Shown here: positions 18,335-27,433 of the stretch, piece after piece
How the letters are laid out: each line of letters starts with the position of its first letter
Position numbering within the stretch: the stretch's first letter is position 1
From: Thermodesulforhabdaceae bacterium
Lineage (GTDB): Bacteria > Desulfobacterota > Syntrophobacteria > Syntrophobacterales > Thermodesulforhabdaceae
Assembly (NCBI GenBank): GCA_037482015.1
Contig: JBBFKT010000002.1
Location: forward strand, 124,001 to 188,000
Length of the DNA: 64,000 bases
Reading direction: 5' to 3'
Made by a program: the position numbers and the translations under genes
The notes under the pieces: generated by a model
Databases searched by the model: none
Told to the model about the DNA's origin: nothing
Seen by the model: the letters and a program-made list of their open reading frames with translations, nothing else

Positions 18335-19420
18335 ATGAAGTCAGGTTCGATTAGAATAGGTTTTTTTAAATCTTGGGTGCTTCTCTTTGCTGTGCTTGGT
18401 CTTGTCGGATGCGGGAGAAAAGGTTTTCCTGTGCCAAAAGTGGTTGAAGAAGAGTCGCCCAAGGTAGATAAAATCTTTGTAAATCTGTATCCAGATGGGG
18501 TGGAGCTTTCCTGGGATGTTGCCTCCAAGGAAAAAGATTTTTCAAAGTATCCCTATTGTTTTACCGTTGAGAAAGCTGAAATAGACTGGAAAGGGTTGAG
18601 TTGTAAAGAATGCCCGGATCTTCCATGGCAGAGAACCCAGTGTTTTCATCCAGCTTATCCCGATCCTGCCAAAATGGATGGCGGAAAAATGGTCTGGAAA
18701 GATTCTCAGGTTGTTGCAAACCATGCTTACAGATATCGAGTTACTGTTAACGATAGAGACCGTCAGAAAGTAATCACTGCGTCTGCTCCCGTGGATGTCA
18801 GGATTTATCCAGTTGGTGAAATAATGAGACGGCTTACTGCCAGAGCCACAGATAAGGGGATCATTGTTGAGTGGCTGGTCTGTCTTGATCAGTGCAAGGA
18901 CGCTGGCAATACTTTGAGTTTTAAGGTGGAAAGAAAAAGTGGCACTGAACCGTGGAAGGTTATATCAGAAGCTAACTATCGCAAGACAAATTACCTTGAT
19001 ACTGAGGTGGAAGGCGGAAAATTTTACGACTACAAAGTAATACCCTACTATGAGAAAGATGGCATAACAATTTGGGGAAAGCCCTACACTGTTAGTAAAA
19101 TAAAAGCGAAAACTAAAGTGTTGCCGCCACCACCAGAAAGCGTGTGGGTTGTGCCTGGCAAAGAAGGACTCGAGATTCACTGGCTGGAACCGAAAGGAAA
19201 AATCGCTGGGTACAATGTTTATAGAAAACAGCCTGATGGCAACATTGTTCGCATTAACGATAAGCCTGTAACACATCCACCTTTTATTGATAAAACTGCT
19301 TTGCCAAATCAAATTTATGGTTACGCCGTGTCATCCATTTCGTCAGATCCTTCTGGGGGAGAAGGGGTGACATCTTCTTGGATTGAGATTCGAAACGTTT
19401 TCATGAAAGAAACAAAATAG
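18335..19420 (+). CDS. FN3-domain lipoprotein with LptM-like N-terminus
   Basis: The protein has 361 residues. A type II signal peptide with lipobox LVGC places the lipidated cysteine at residue 26. The mature start CGRKGFPVPK resembles the CGxKGPLYxP motif of the tiny LptM/YifL lipoprotein, which in gammaproteobacteria is encoded next to lysA/dapF. This protein likewise sits directly upstream of lysA. The rest looks like three fibronectin-III-like repeats (roughly 45-140, 155-255 and 265-355; for example IHWLEPKGKIAGYNVYRK). It should be anchored in a membrane facing the periplasm. The function is not known; help in outer-membrane protein assembly is a speculation from the N-terminal motif and synteny. 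Confidence 0.75.
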   Translation: MKSGSIRIGFFKSWVLLFAVLGLVGCGRKGFPVPKVVEEESPKVDKIFVNLYPDGVELSWDVASKEKDFSKYPYCFTVEKAEIDWKGLSCKECPDLPWQRTQCFHPAYPDPAKMDGGKMVWKDSQVVANHAYRYRVTVNDRDRQKVITASAPVDVRIYPVGEIMRRLTARATDKGIIVEWLVCLDQCKDAGNTLSFKVERKSGTEPWKVISEANYRKTNYLDTEVEGGKFYDYKVIPYYEKDGITIWGKPYTVSKIKAKTKVLPPPPESVWVVPGKEGLEIHWLEPKGKIAGYNVYRKQPDGNIVRINDKPVTHPPFIDKTALPNQIYGYAVSSISSDPSGGEGVTSSWIEIRNVFMKETK

Positions 19421-19441
19421 AAAGCTGGTGAGGTGAATTGC

Positions 19442-20716
19442 ATGCACCATTTCCATTACGTAAAAGACATTCTTCATTGCGAAAATGTTCCGCTTCATCG
19501 CATTGCTGAAGAAGTAGGAACGCCCTGTTATGTTTATAGCTACGCTACCTTGAGTCACCATTTCAGAGTTTTTGATGGAGCTTTCGCTACGGTAGATCAT
19601 CTTACCTGTTTTGCCGTAAAGGCTAATTCAAACATTGCTATCCTGAGCCTTTTTGGGTCAATAGGAGCCGGGATGGATATAGTTTCCGGAGGAGAACTAT
19701 ATCGAGCCAGAAAAGCAGGTATTCCTCCAGATAGGATTGTCTATTCCGGAGTAGGAAAAAGTGTTCAGGAGATTGACTACGCTCTATCGGAAGGCATCCT
19801 TATGTTTAACATTGAATCCTTCGAAGAATTGGAGCTAATCAATGCACGTGCCGGAAATCTTGGTGTTAAGGCTCCTATAGCACTTCGAGTAAACCCGGAT
19901 GTGGATCCGAAAACACATCCTTACATATCCACCGGTATGAAGAAAAACAAATTCGGAATCGATATGAAGCTTGCTCTGGATGCATACGATCGAGCAGCAG
20001 AACTTGATCATGTAGAGATAGTGGGGGTGGATTGTCACATTGGAAGTCAGCTCACGGACACAGCCCCCTTTGTGGAAGCTATTGTTAAGATTAAAGAACT
20101 TGTTCAAGAATTGAGGCGGCGCAATATTGACATACGCTACGTGGATGTTGGTGGAGGACTTGGTATAACTTACGACCAAGAAAAACCTCCCCATCCAACA
20201 GAATACGCAGAAGCTGTTCTTAAGGAAATGCGAGGTCTGGAGTGTTGCTTTATCTTTGAGCCAGGAAGGGTCATAGTTGGAAACGCCGGTATTTTGCTTA
20301 CAAAAGTTCTTTACAACAAAAGGACTCCAACTAAACACTTTGTAATTGTGGACGCTGCTATGAACGATCTGATCCGACCAAGTCTTTATAACGCTTTTCA
20401 CGCTATTTTACCTGTTCGTCGAGACCCTTCCCGAGGCACAGAAATAGTGGATGTGGTGGGACCGATATGTGAATCGGGAGATTTTCTCGCAAGAGATCGT
20501 GTCCTTCCGATGCAGTCTTCAAACGATTTCCTTGCCGTTATGAGCGCTGGCGCTTACGGTTTTTCAATGTCGTCAAACTACAATTCCCGTCCAAGAGCAG
20601 CAGAAGTGCTGGTTAAGGATGATCAGTATGAAATCATCCGTGAGCGAGAAACCTGGGAAGACCTTATCCGTCTTGAACGCATTCCTCATTGGATTTCTTC
20701 TGGAGGTAACACATGA
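19442..20716 (+). CDS. lysA: Diaminopimelate decarboxylase
   Basis: The ATG at 19442 is chosen, with GTGAGGTG about seven bases upstream. A GTG three codons earlier overlaps that site. The 424-residue fold-III pyridoxal-phosphate enzyme has the lysine in CFAVKANSN, the HIGSQ motif and GGGLGITY, and the C-terminal CESGDFLARDR that supplies the active-site cysteine from the partner subunit. It decarboxylates meso-diaminopimelate to lysine. It overlaps dapF by four bases and belongs to a lysA-dapF-dapA-dapB-dapL block that makes both lysine and the wall cross-linking amino acid. Confidence 0.97.
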   Translation: MHHFHYVKDILHCENVPLHRIAEEVGTPCYVYSYATLSHHFRVFDGAFATVDHLTCFAVKANSNIAILSLFGSIGAGMDIVSGGELYRARKAGIPPDRIVYSGVGKSVQEIDYALSEGILMFNIESFEELELINARAGNLGVKAPIALRVNPDVDPKTHPYISTGMKKNKFGIDMKLALDAYDRAAELDHVEIVGVDCHIGSQLTDTAPFVEAIVKIKELVQELRRRNIDIRYVDVGGGLGITYDQEKPPHPTEYAEAVLKEMRGLECCFIFEPGRVIVGNAGILLTKVLYNKRTPTKHFVIVDAAMNDLIRPSLYNAFHAILPVRRDPSRGTEIVDVVGPICESGDFLARDRVLPMQSSNDFLAVMSAGAYGFSMSSNYNSRPRAAEVLVKDDQYEIIRERETWEDLIRLERIPHWISSGGNT

Positions 20717-21609
20717 AAGAATCCAGGATCCCCTTTCTTAAAATGACCGGAAGTGGAAATGATTTTATTTTGATTGATAATCGGCAAATGGTCATTTCGC
20801 CTGAAAAAGCGCCAGAACTTGCTCGGAAAGCCTGCAGGCACAAGTTATCTGTGGGAGCTGATGGGCTTATACTTGTTGAAAACGATAAGGAAGTGGACTT
20901 TTCGTGGCGATTTTTCAACTCAGACGGTAGTGAAGCTGAAATGTGCGGCAATGGAGCTAGATGTGCAGCAAGATTCGCTGTGTTGAAAGGGATTGTAAAA
21001 TCCAGTTCTATGGTTTTCAGAACCGGGGCAGGCTTTATTCAGGCTGAAATTACAGGATCAACTCAAGTTAAAGTCCAGATTCCTGGGATAAGTGAAGCCA
21101 AACTTAACATTCCTGTTACTCTCAGCGAACTTGAAGGGATCGAAAAACTCTCGATTTCATCAATAGATCCAGCTCAAAACCATATAGTCGTTCATTTTGC
21201 CAATACAGGTGTGCCCCACGTGGTTATTTTCTGTAAAGATAGGCAAGAACTTGATTCTGTTGATGTGGTAAAGCTTGGTCGATTTATTCGTTTTCACCCT
21301 CAATTCTCTCCTCGCGGCACAAATGTTAATTTCGTTTGGGTTGCCAGTGAAAATGAAATTTTCATAAGAACTTACGAACGCGGAGTAGAAGACGAAACTC
21401 TGGCTTGCGGAACAGGTTCTATCGCCGGAGCGATCATATCTTCAGCTCTTGGAAAGACTCACTCTCCCGTGGCTGTTAACACAAAGGGCGGGGAAAGCCT
21501 TCGAGTGTTTTTCAGCAAAAAGATGGAAGGTTTTTCGGATGTCTTTCTAGAGGGACAGGCTCTCGTTGTTTACGAGGGTCTATTGTGGGATGAAACCTTG
21601 GTCAATTAA
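20713..21609 (+). CDS. dapF: Diaminopimelate epimerase
   Basis: The protein has 298 residues. The two catalytic cysteines are in MCGNGARC and ETLACGTGSIA, acting as the acid-base pair that inverts LL-diaminopimelate to the meso form. The N-terminus LKMTGSGNDFILID is characteristic. It is a little longer than average because of a loop at about 115-160. It overlaps lysA (ATGA) and is followed 13 bases later by dapA. Confidence 0.96.
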   Translation: MKESRIPFLKMTGSGNDFILIDNRQMVISPEKAPELARKACRHKLSVGADGLILVENDKEVDFSWRFFNSDGSEAEMCGNGARCAARFAVLKGIVKSSSMVFRTGAGFIQAEITGSTQVKVQIPGISEAKLNIPVTLSELEGIEKLSISSIDPAQNHIVVHFANTGVPHVVIFCKDRQELDSVDVVKLGRFIRFHPQFSPRGTNVNFVWVASENEIFIRTYERGVEDETLACGTGSIAGAIISSALGKTHSPVAVNTKGGESLRVFFSKKMEGFSDVFLEGQALVVYEGLLWDETLVN

Positions 21610-21622
21610 AGGAGGGGGCACT

Positions 21623-22498
21623 ATGTTTAAAGGAGCTTTTGTGGCTATAGTCACACCGTTTAACGACGGGAGAGTGGATGAGGAAACCCTTCGACAGCTT
21701 ATAGAATTCCAGATAGCCGAAGGAACTAACGGTATTGTGCCCTGTGGAACTACAGGCGAATCGGCAACTCTTTCCTTTGAAGAACACGAACGAGTTGTTG
21801 AGATAACGGTTGAACAGGTCAACAAGCGTGTGCCTGTTATTGCCGGAACAGGATCTAACAACACTGCCGAAGCTATTCGACTTACCCGCCATGCTTATAA
21901 AGCTGGAGCCGATGCTGTGCTAATGATTAGTCCTTATTACAACAAGCCCACGCAGGAGGGATTATATCGACATTTCGCAAAGGTTGCCGCCGAAGTGGAT
22001 ATACCCATCATTTTATATAACATTCCCGGAAGAACGGCTGTTAACATGGAACCGGAAACTATTGAACGTCTGTCACGCATCCCCAATATTGTTGGAATAA
22101 AGGAAGCTTCTGGTTCTATGAAACAAATTATGGACATTATTGCCCGTTGTGGTGAAGATTTTGCTGTGCTTTCTGGCGAGGATTATTTGACCTTCCCACT
22201 TATGAGCGTTGGAGGAAAGGGTGTTATCTCAGTTGTATCGAATATTGCTCCACGAGACATGTCGGAAATGTGTCGGCTTGCTTTAGAAGGAAAATGGGAT
22301 GATGCAAGAGCCCTTAATTACAAACTTCTTCCTTTGTGTCACATTCTATTTTGCGAAACCAATCCTGCACCGGTTAAAGCTGCTCTCGCTATGATGAAGA
22401 AAATCCCGAGCGACGAAGTTCGTTTGCCTCTTGCACCACTTTCTGAAACTAACCGAGCGAAACTGTTCGACGCAATCAAGAAATACGGGCTTGTTTAG
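21623..22498 (+). CDS. dapA: 4-hydroxy-tetrahydrodipicolinate synthase
   Basis: The start at 21623 has AAAGGAGG upstream and gives the family N-terminus MFKGAFVAIVTPF. A longer in-frame reading overlaps dapF and is not supported. The 291-residue TIM-barrel has the GTTGESATLSFEEH motif, the tyrosine in ILYNIPGRT and the Schiff-base lysine in VGIKEASG. It condenses pyruvate with aspartate semialdehyde, which is made by asd at the far end of this window. It is the first committed enzyme of the diaminopimelate pathway. Confidence 0.97.
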   Translation: MFKGAFVAIVTPFNDGRVDEETLRQLIEFQIAEGTNGIVPCGTTGESATLSFEEHERVVEITVEQVNKRVPVIAGTGSNNTAEAIRLTRHAYKAGADAVLMISPYYNKPTQEGLYRHFAKVAAEVDIPIILYNIPGRTAVNMEPETIERLSRIPNIVGIKEASGSMKQIMDIIARCGEDFAVLSGEDYLTFPLMSVGGKGVISVVSNIAPRDMSEMCRLALEGKWDDARALNYKLLPLCHILFCETNPAPVKAALAMMKKIPSDEVRLPLAPLSETNRAKLFDAIKKYGLV

Positions 22499-22552
22499 AT
22501 AAAATAAGGCAGGTCTGAAACTCCTAAAGAATGGCATGAAGGGAGAATAAAT

Positions 22553-23359
22553 ATGATTTACGTTGCTGTTGCAGGAATAGCGGGGCGGATGGGAAGCCGT
22601 ATCGCTCAGCTTGTGTGTGAAGCTGAGGATATGGAGCTTGTGGGTGGTTGGGAGCATCCCAATCACAACGCTGCTGGAAAACCTGTTAGGCAGTTTGTTC
22701 CATCGGCTCGAGAGGACCTCATTGTTTCCGCCCATGCTGTTGACGTTATAAAAAGGGCTCAGGTGGTGATAGATTTCACAGCGCCTGAAGCGACGGTCGA
22801 ACACTGCCAGTTATGTGCTTCTAATAGTATCCCGATGGTTGTTGGAACAACAGGTCTGTCAACCGATCAGCTTAATACAATTAAATCGCAGGGAGCAGCT
22901 ATTCCTATAGTGATATCGCCAAACATGAGCGTGGGAGTAAACGTGTTGTTTAAGCTTGTTGAATACACAGCAAAGTTGCTTGGACCCGATTTTGATGTGG
23001 AAATTGTGGAAGCTCACCATCGATTTAAGAAAGATGCTCCAAGCGGCACAGCTATAAAGCTCGGGCAAATCATAGCTCAGGCGCGGTCGCTGGAATGGGA
23101 TCGAGCAGCCGTCTTTGCACGTCATGGGCTCATTGGAGAACGAAGGTCAGATGAAATAGGAATACAAACAGTCCGAGCAGGGGATATCGTTGGTGAACAT
23201 ACTATCATTTTTGGAAGTCTGGGAGAACGAATAGAAATTACCCACAGAGCCCATAGTCGAGACAATTTCGCTCGTGGGGCTCTTAAAGCGGCTAGATGGA
23301 TAGTGAATCAAAATCCTGGCGTTTACGACATGCATGATGTTTTGGGACTCAGAAAGTAA
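22553..23359 (+). CDS. dapB: 4-hydroxy-tetrahydrodipicolinate reductase
   Basis: The protein has 268 residues. The NAD(P)-binding loop AGIAGRMGSRIAQ is at the N-terminus. The substrate motif EAHHRFKKDAPSGTA contains the catalytic His pair and lysine. VVGTTGLS and the C-terminal RDNFARGAL are also conserved. It reduces the DapA product to tetrahydrodipicolinate. It sits 54 bases after dapA with GGGAG before the ATG. Confidence 0.96.
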   Translation: MIYVAVAGIAGRMGSRIAQLVCEAEDMELVGGWEHPNHNAAGKPVRQFVPSAREDLIVSAHAVDVIKRAQVVIDFTAPEATVEHCQLCASNSIPMVVGTTGLSTDQLNTIKSQGAAIPIVISPNMSVGVNVLFKLVEYTAKLLGPDFDVEIVEAHHRFKKDAPSGTAIKLGQIIAQARSLEWDRAAVFARHGLIGERRSDEIGIQTVRAGDIVGEHTIIFGSLGERIEITHRAHSRDNFARGALKAARWIVNQNPGVYDMHDVLGLRK

Positions 23360-23380
23360 ATGTAAGGAGGCGAAAATCTA

Positions 23381-24550
23381 ATGGTGTTTGATAGAGCTAA
23401 TAGACTTAAGGAACTTCCTCCATACCTTTTTCAAGAACTGGATCGTATTAAGGCAGAAGTGCAGGCTCAAGGCGTTGATGTAATTGATTTAGGGGTGGGT
23501 GACCCGGATCTTCCCACACCATCTCACATTATTGAAGCACTTCGAGAAGCGGTCAAAGATCCTTCTACTCACAGGTATCCATCTTACTCCGGCATGAACG
23601 ATTTTAGGGATTGCGTAGCGAGATGGTATGAGAGACGATTTGGAGTCCAGCTCGAAGCATCTCGAGAGGTCATAACTCTTATCGGATCTAAGGAAGGCAT
23701 TGCCCATATGCCTCTCGCCTTTATTAACCTTGGTGATGTTGTGCTCGTTCCATCGCCAGCTTATCCTGTCTATCATGCTGGGACAGTGCTTGCCGGAGGA
23801 AAGTCTTACTTCATGCCGCTTACGGCGGAGCGGAATTTCCTCCCTGATCTCGATTCTATTCCGCCGTCGGTTGCTCAGCAGGCTAAGATGATGTTCATCA
23901 ACTATCCCAACAATCCAACCGGAGCCACAGCGGAAGCGGAGTTCTTTGAAAAGGTGGTTGCCTTTGCAAAAAAGTATGAAATTATCGTATGTCATGATGC
24001 TGCCTATTCGGAAATGAGTTTCGATGGGTATCGCCCCATGAGCTTCCTGGAAGTTAAGGGAGCAAAGGATGTGGGAATAGAGTTTCATTCGCTTTCTAAA
24101 ACCTACAACATGACCGGCTGGCGTCTCGGTTTTGCTGTGGGAAACAAAGAAGTTATTGGAGCTCTCGGGCAGGTAAAAAGCAATATAGACTCAGGAGCTT
24201 TCAATGCTGTGCAAAAAGCTGGTATTGTGGCTCTTGAAGGTGATCAATCCTGCGTTAAAGAAATGCAAAGAATTTACCAGGAGCGCCGTGATGTGCTGGT
24301 TGAGGGACTCCGTTCCGTTGGTTTGTCTCCTTTCGTTCCAAAAGCCACCTTTTACGTGTGGTGTCCTGTTCCCAAGGAAACTACATCCACAGGTTTTGCC
24401 ATGAAACTGTTGAAGGAGGCAGGTATCGTAACAACGCCAGGAAACGGTTTTGGAGAACCAGGAGAAGGATACATAAGAATGGCTCTTACGGTTACCAAGG
24501 AACGAATAAGAGAAGCAGTAGAACGTATTAGAAAAGTAGGAATACGCTAA
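23381..24550 (+). CDS. dapL: LL-diaminopimelate aminotransferase
   Basis: The protein has 389 residues, a class I/II pyridoxal-phosphate transaminase. The Schiff-base lysine is in [16 protein letters not shown], with [11 protein letters not shown] and the C-terminal [18 protein letters not shown] region. Its place directly after dapB identifies it as DapL, which converts tetrahydrodipicolinate to LL-diaminopimelate in one step and makes the succinyl or acetyl routes unnecessary. General aspartate-aminotransferase activity cannot be excluded from sequence. AAGGAGG precedes the start. Confidence 0.92.
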   Translation: MVFDRANRLKELPPYLFQELDRIKAEVQAQGVDVIDLGVGDPDLPTPSHIIEALREAVKDPSTHRYPSYSGMNDFRDCVARWYERRFGVQLEASREVITLIGSKEGIAHMPLAFINLGDVVLVPSPAYPVYHAGTVLAGGKSYFMPLTAERNFLPDLDSIPPSVAQQAKMMFINYPNNPTGATAEAEFFEKVVAFAKKYEIIVCHDAAYSEMSFDGYRPMSFLEVKGAKDVGIEFHSLSKTYNMTGWRLGFAVGNKEVIGALGQVKSNIDSGAFNAVQKAGIVALEGDQSCVKEMQRIYQERRDVLVEGLRSVGLSPFVPKATFYVWCPVPKETTSTGFAMKLLKEAGIVTTPGNGFGEPGEGYIRMALTVTKERIREAVERIRKVGIR

Positions 24551-24591
24551 ACTTGGTTTGCTAAAAGATAGAATAAGCGAGAAACCTGCTC

Positions 24592-25095
24592 GTGGAAGAA
24601 GTTTTTCTTGGGATTGGTAGTAACATTGGGGACGCAATAGCGCAATGTGAAAAAGCCGTCAGGCTTTTAGAAGAACAATTTGTTTTGACAACTACTGGTG
24701 TGTCCTCGTGGTATGCTACAGAACCTCAGGGATATCGCGACCAGGACTGGTTTATCAATGGAGCAGTCCAGGGCGTAACAAATTTATCGCCTAGAGAACT
24801 TCTCAAGGCTGTAAAGAAAATAGAAGTCGAAATGGGACGAGTTCAGACAATTCGGTGGGGACCAAGAGTGATTGACATTGATATTTTGTTTTACGGGACT
24901 GATGGCCAAATATGTGTCGATGAGGACGACCTCTATATTCCCCACAAGATGCTTGAAAATAGAAGGTTTGTGCTTATTCCACTTATGGAGTTAGCCCCTG
25001 GGCTGGTGCACCCGATTTACAACGAGACTGTAAAGGATTTGTTGCGGCGGGTTCCTGCAAAAGGGCAAAAAGTTAAGAGGATAAAGAGGAAATGA
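24592..25095 (+). CDS. folK: 2-amino-4-hydroxy-6-hydroxymethyldihydropteridine pyrophosphokinase
   Basis: The protein has 167 residues and starts at a GTG. The family motif GPRVIDIDILFYG supplies the two magnesium-binding aspartates. The N-terminus VFLGIGSNIGD and the loop ATEPQGYRDQDWFINGA are conserved. It transfers pyrophosphate to the pterin in folate synthesis. It follows dapL by 41 bases and overlaps the next small gene by four bases, so it is probably part of the same long transcript. Confidence 0.95.
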   Translation: MEEVFLGIGSNIGDAIAQCEKAVRLLEEQFVLTTTGVSSWYATEPQGYRDQDWFINGAVQGVTNLSPRELLKAVKKIEVEMGRVQTIRWGPRVIDIDILFYGTDGQICVDEDDLYIPHKMLENRRFVLIPLMELAPGLVHPIYNETVKDLLRRVPAKGQKVKRIKRK

Positions 25096-25370
25096 TGCGA
25101 TTCATACTTTTCCTGTTGCTGGTTTACTGTGCCTATCTTTTTTGGCGACACATTAAGAAGAAAGTTTTTCTACCAGAACAGGATAGAGGAGAGACATCTA
25201 AACGGGAACCACCCACGGTTGCAGAATTGGTGCGGGATCCCCAGTGTGGCGTTTACATCGTAAAGGACAAAGCGATAAAAGATAGAGTTGAAGGAAAAGA
25301 AATCTACTTCTGCAGCGAAACTTGCAGAAAAAGGTATATCGAGAGACAAAAGGAGGACTCGGAGAAATGA
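25092..25370 (+). CDS. Small membrane-anchored protein with TRASH/YHS-like metal site
   Basis: The protein has 92 residues. Residues 3-20 form a single membrane anchor ([17 protein letters not shown]) followed by a charged linker. The C-terminal half has [13 protein letters not shown] and [11 protein letters not shown], a Cys pattern like YHS/TRASH metal-binding modules (PP0621-like proteins). It probably faces the cytoplasm or periplasm as a small metal-sensing or metal-handling protein, but no function is established from sequence. It overlaps folK by ATGA at the start and the transaldolase gene by ATGA at the end. Confidence 0.7.
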   Translation: MMRFILFLLLVYCAYLFWRHIKKKVFLPEQDRGETSKREPPTVAELVRDPQCGVYIVKDKAIKDRVEGKEIYFCSETCRKRYIERQKEDSEK

Positions 25371-26020
25371 AATTTTTCATAGACACGGCAAACCTTGATG
25401 AAATCAAAGCGGCTCATGAACTTGGCGTTCTTGATGGTGTTACCACCAATCCATCGCTCGTGGCAAAAGAGGGTATCAAAGGGCGCGAAGCTTTTAGAAA
25501 ACATATAAAGGCGATTTGTGAAATCGTGCAGGGACCTGTAAGTGCTGAAGCTGTGAGCACAAAAGCTGAAGATCTTATTGCTGAAGCCCGTGATCTTGCA
25601 TCTATTGACCCTCACGTTGTAGTCAAAATTCCTATGACTCGGGAGGGACTTAAGGCGGTTAAAGTTCTTTATGAGGAAAATATCCACACCAACGTGACCC
25701 TTGTTTTCACCCCTATTCAAGCTCTTCTCGCTGCCAAAGCGGGTGCTACATATGTAAGCCCATTTGTAGGAAGGCTTGATGATATTACTTCTCAAGGAAT
25801 GGAGCTAGTTAAGGACATCGTTGATATCTTCTCCAATTACATGTTTGAGACAGAGGTTATCGTTGCTAGCATCAGAAATCCTCTTCATGTTTTGGAAGCC
25901 GCCAAGCTGGGAGCAGACATCGCCACTATCCCCTTCAAAGTGATCGAACAGCTCATCCAACATCCTCTTACAGACATTGGGCTTAAGAGATTTTTGGAGG
26001 ATTGGAAAAAGGTAGAGTAG
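25367..26020 (+). CDS. tal: Transaldolase, short (TalC/Fsa-like) type
   Basis: The start at 25367 overlaps the preceding stop codon and has AGGAGG about ten bases upstream. It yields [16 protein letters not shown], the family N-terminus. The 217-residue barrel has [12 protein letters not shown] and the Schiff-base lysine in HVVVKIPMT. Short transaldolases of this type move dihydroxyacetone units between sugar phosphates in the non-oxidative pentose phosphate pathway. Some act as fructose-6-phosphate aldolases. Which one this is cannot be told reliably here. Confidence 0.93.
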   Translation: MKFFIDTANLDEIKAAHELGVLDGVTTNPSLVAKEGIKGREAFRKHIKAICEIVQGPVSAEAVSTKAEDLIAEARDLASIDPHVVVKIPMTREGLKAVKVLYEENIHTNVTLVFTPIQALLAAKAGATYVSPFVGRLDDITSQGMELVKDIVDIFSNYMFETEVIVASIRNPLHVLEAAKLGADIATIPFKVIEQLIQHPLTDIGLKRFLEDWKKVE

Positions 26021-26093
26021 TGAAGAGACAGTAATGAGCAGCCTTATGTGGTTGCTCAAGAGATGTTGTATTTCTCAAAAGGGGAGAAAAACG

Positions 26094-26837
26094 ATGGAAG
26101 TGGTCCCACCAGTTCGGTTTAAAAAACTGACGTGGTTGACAGCCACTCTTTTCGTTTTTCTAACAGTTTTCCCTGTAAAGGCTCAGATTTATACCTATGT
26201 TGATGAAAAAGGAGTGGTGCATTTTACCAATGTGCCAACAAAACCAACAAATAAGGTAACACCTCAAGCTCTGAATGCTTTGAAAAAGGAACTTCAACAA
26301 GCTAAACGAAGGTTTTACATGAGTGTTTCAACACCAAGTGTTTACAGATCCTTTGCTTATGCACCAACAGGATACACAACATCATCTTATGTTTCGACCC
26401 AACGTTCGGTGATAAAACCAACTTTCTTCGATTCGAACCGATATGAGAAAGCTTTTGAACCTTATATTAATGCGGTTTCGGCGGAACATGGGCTTGATCC
26501 TAAACTGGTGAAGGCGGTTATTAGAGCTGAATCTGCCTTTAACCCACAGGCTACGTCTCCCAAGGGTGCCATGGGACTTATGCAGCTTATGCCCGGAACG
26601 GCAATGGACATGGGAGTGCAAGATCCTTACCATCCTGTTCAAAATCTTAGAGGAGGGATAGGCTACCTGAAGGAAATGCTTCGTCTTTTTAATAATGATC
26701 TAGTCCTTGCCCTTGCAGCATATAACGCCGGTCCGAATGCTGTAAAACAGTATGGAGGGGTCCCGCCATATGACGAAACCAAACAATACATACAGCGGGT
26801 CCTCCAATATTACTCATATTACAAGACTATGCCTTAG
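26094..26837 (+). CDS. Lytic transglycosylase (SLT domain) with N-terminal DUF4124-like region
   Basis: The ATG at 26094 was chosen because AGGGGAG is just upstream and a signal peptide (LTWLTATLFVFLTVFPVKA) follows at once. Earlier in-frame starts lack this layout. Mature residues begin with IYTYVDEKGVVHFTNVP, a DUF4124-like module, then a linker. The SLT domain follows with catalytic Glu in VIRAESAFNPQATSPKGAMG and the motif GLMQLMPGTA. The C-terminus has AAYNAGPNAVKQYGG. It cleaves the glycan strands of peptidoglycan in the periplasm. It is 247 residues and 15 bases upstream of pgsA. Confidence 0.93.
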   Translation: MEVVPPVRFKKLTWLTATLFVFLTVFPVKAQIYTYVDEKGVVHFTNVPTKPTNKVTPQALNALKKELQQAKRRFYMSVSTPSVYRSFAYAPTGYTTSSYVSTQRSVIKPTFFDSNRYEKAFEPYINAVSAEHGLDPKLVKAVIRAESAFNPQATSPKGAMGLMQLMPGTAMDMGVQDPYHPVQNLRGGIGYLKEMLRLFNNDLVLALAAYNAGPNAVKQYGGVPPYDETKQYIQRVLQYYSYYKTMP

Positions 26838-26852
26838 AGGTTCTCTTAGCCA

Positions 26853-27428
26853 ATGACCAACTCAGGAAAGGGTTCGCGGGACTTACTCAATCTTCCAAAC
26901 ACTCTCACCTATTTCCGGATAGCCGCTGTGCCGGTCGTTCTTATTGCACTTATCCCGCCGGTAAGTCCCCTGGCTTTCCATTTAGTTTTCCTTACATGTC
27001 TTGCAGCTATTGTTACCGATTATCTTGATGGTATTCTTGCGAGACGTAAGCATCTGGAAACATCGATAGGAAAGCTCCTCGACCCTCTGGCGGACAAACT
27101 CCTTGTTTTGGCGGTTTTTATCATGCTTATCCCGCTAGGGAAGGTACCTGCCTGGATGGTTTTTTTGATAGTTGGTCGAGAACTTATCGTGACCGGATTA
27201 AGATCTATTGCGGCTTCCCAGGGAATTATTCTTAAAGCAAGCATGCTTGGAAAAAATAAAATGATTTTTCAATCTCTGGCAATGCTGTGCCTTGTTGCTT
27301 TTATTCCCAAACTTCAGAACACTTTGGACATGTTAGGAAAAACCTTTCTGTGGATTTCTCTTGGGCTGGGATACTTATCCGCTGGAGTTTACCTTTTTCA
27401 CTTTGCAAAACAGGTCAAATCTCAATAA
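26853..27428 (+). CDS. pgsA: CDP-diacylglycerol--glycerol-3-phosphate 3-phosphatidyltransferase
   Basis: The protein has 191 residues and about four to five membrane segments. The CDP-alcohol phosphotransferase signature is visible in DYLDGILARRKHLETSIGKL followed by DPLADK, giving the DG-x2-AR-x8-G-x3-D-x3-D pattern. It makes phosphatidylglycerophosphate, the precursor of phosphatidylglycerol, in the inner membrane. NLPNTLTYFRI near the N-terminus is typical of PgsA. The gene ends five bases from the convergent stop codon of the first PEP-synthase-like gene with no visible terminator between. Confidence 0.95.
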   Translation: MTNSGKGSRDLLNLPNTLTYFRIAAVPVVLIALIPPVSPLAFHLVFLTCLAAIVTDYLDGILARRKHLETSIGKLLDPLADKLLVLAVFIMLIPLGKVPAWMVFLIVGRELIVTGLRSIAASQGIILKASMLGKNKMIFQSLAMLCLVAFIPKLQNTLDMLGKTFLWISLGLGYLSAGVYLFHFAKQVKSQ

Positions 27429-27433
27429 TAGTG

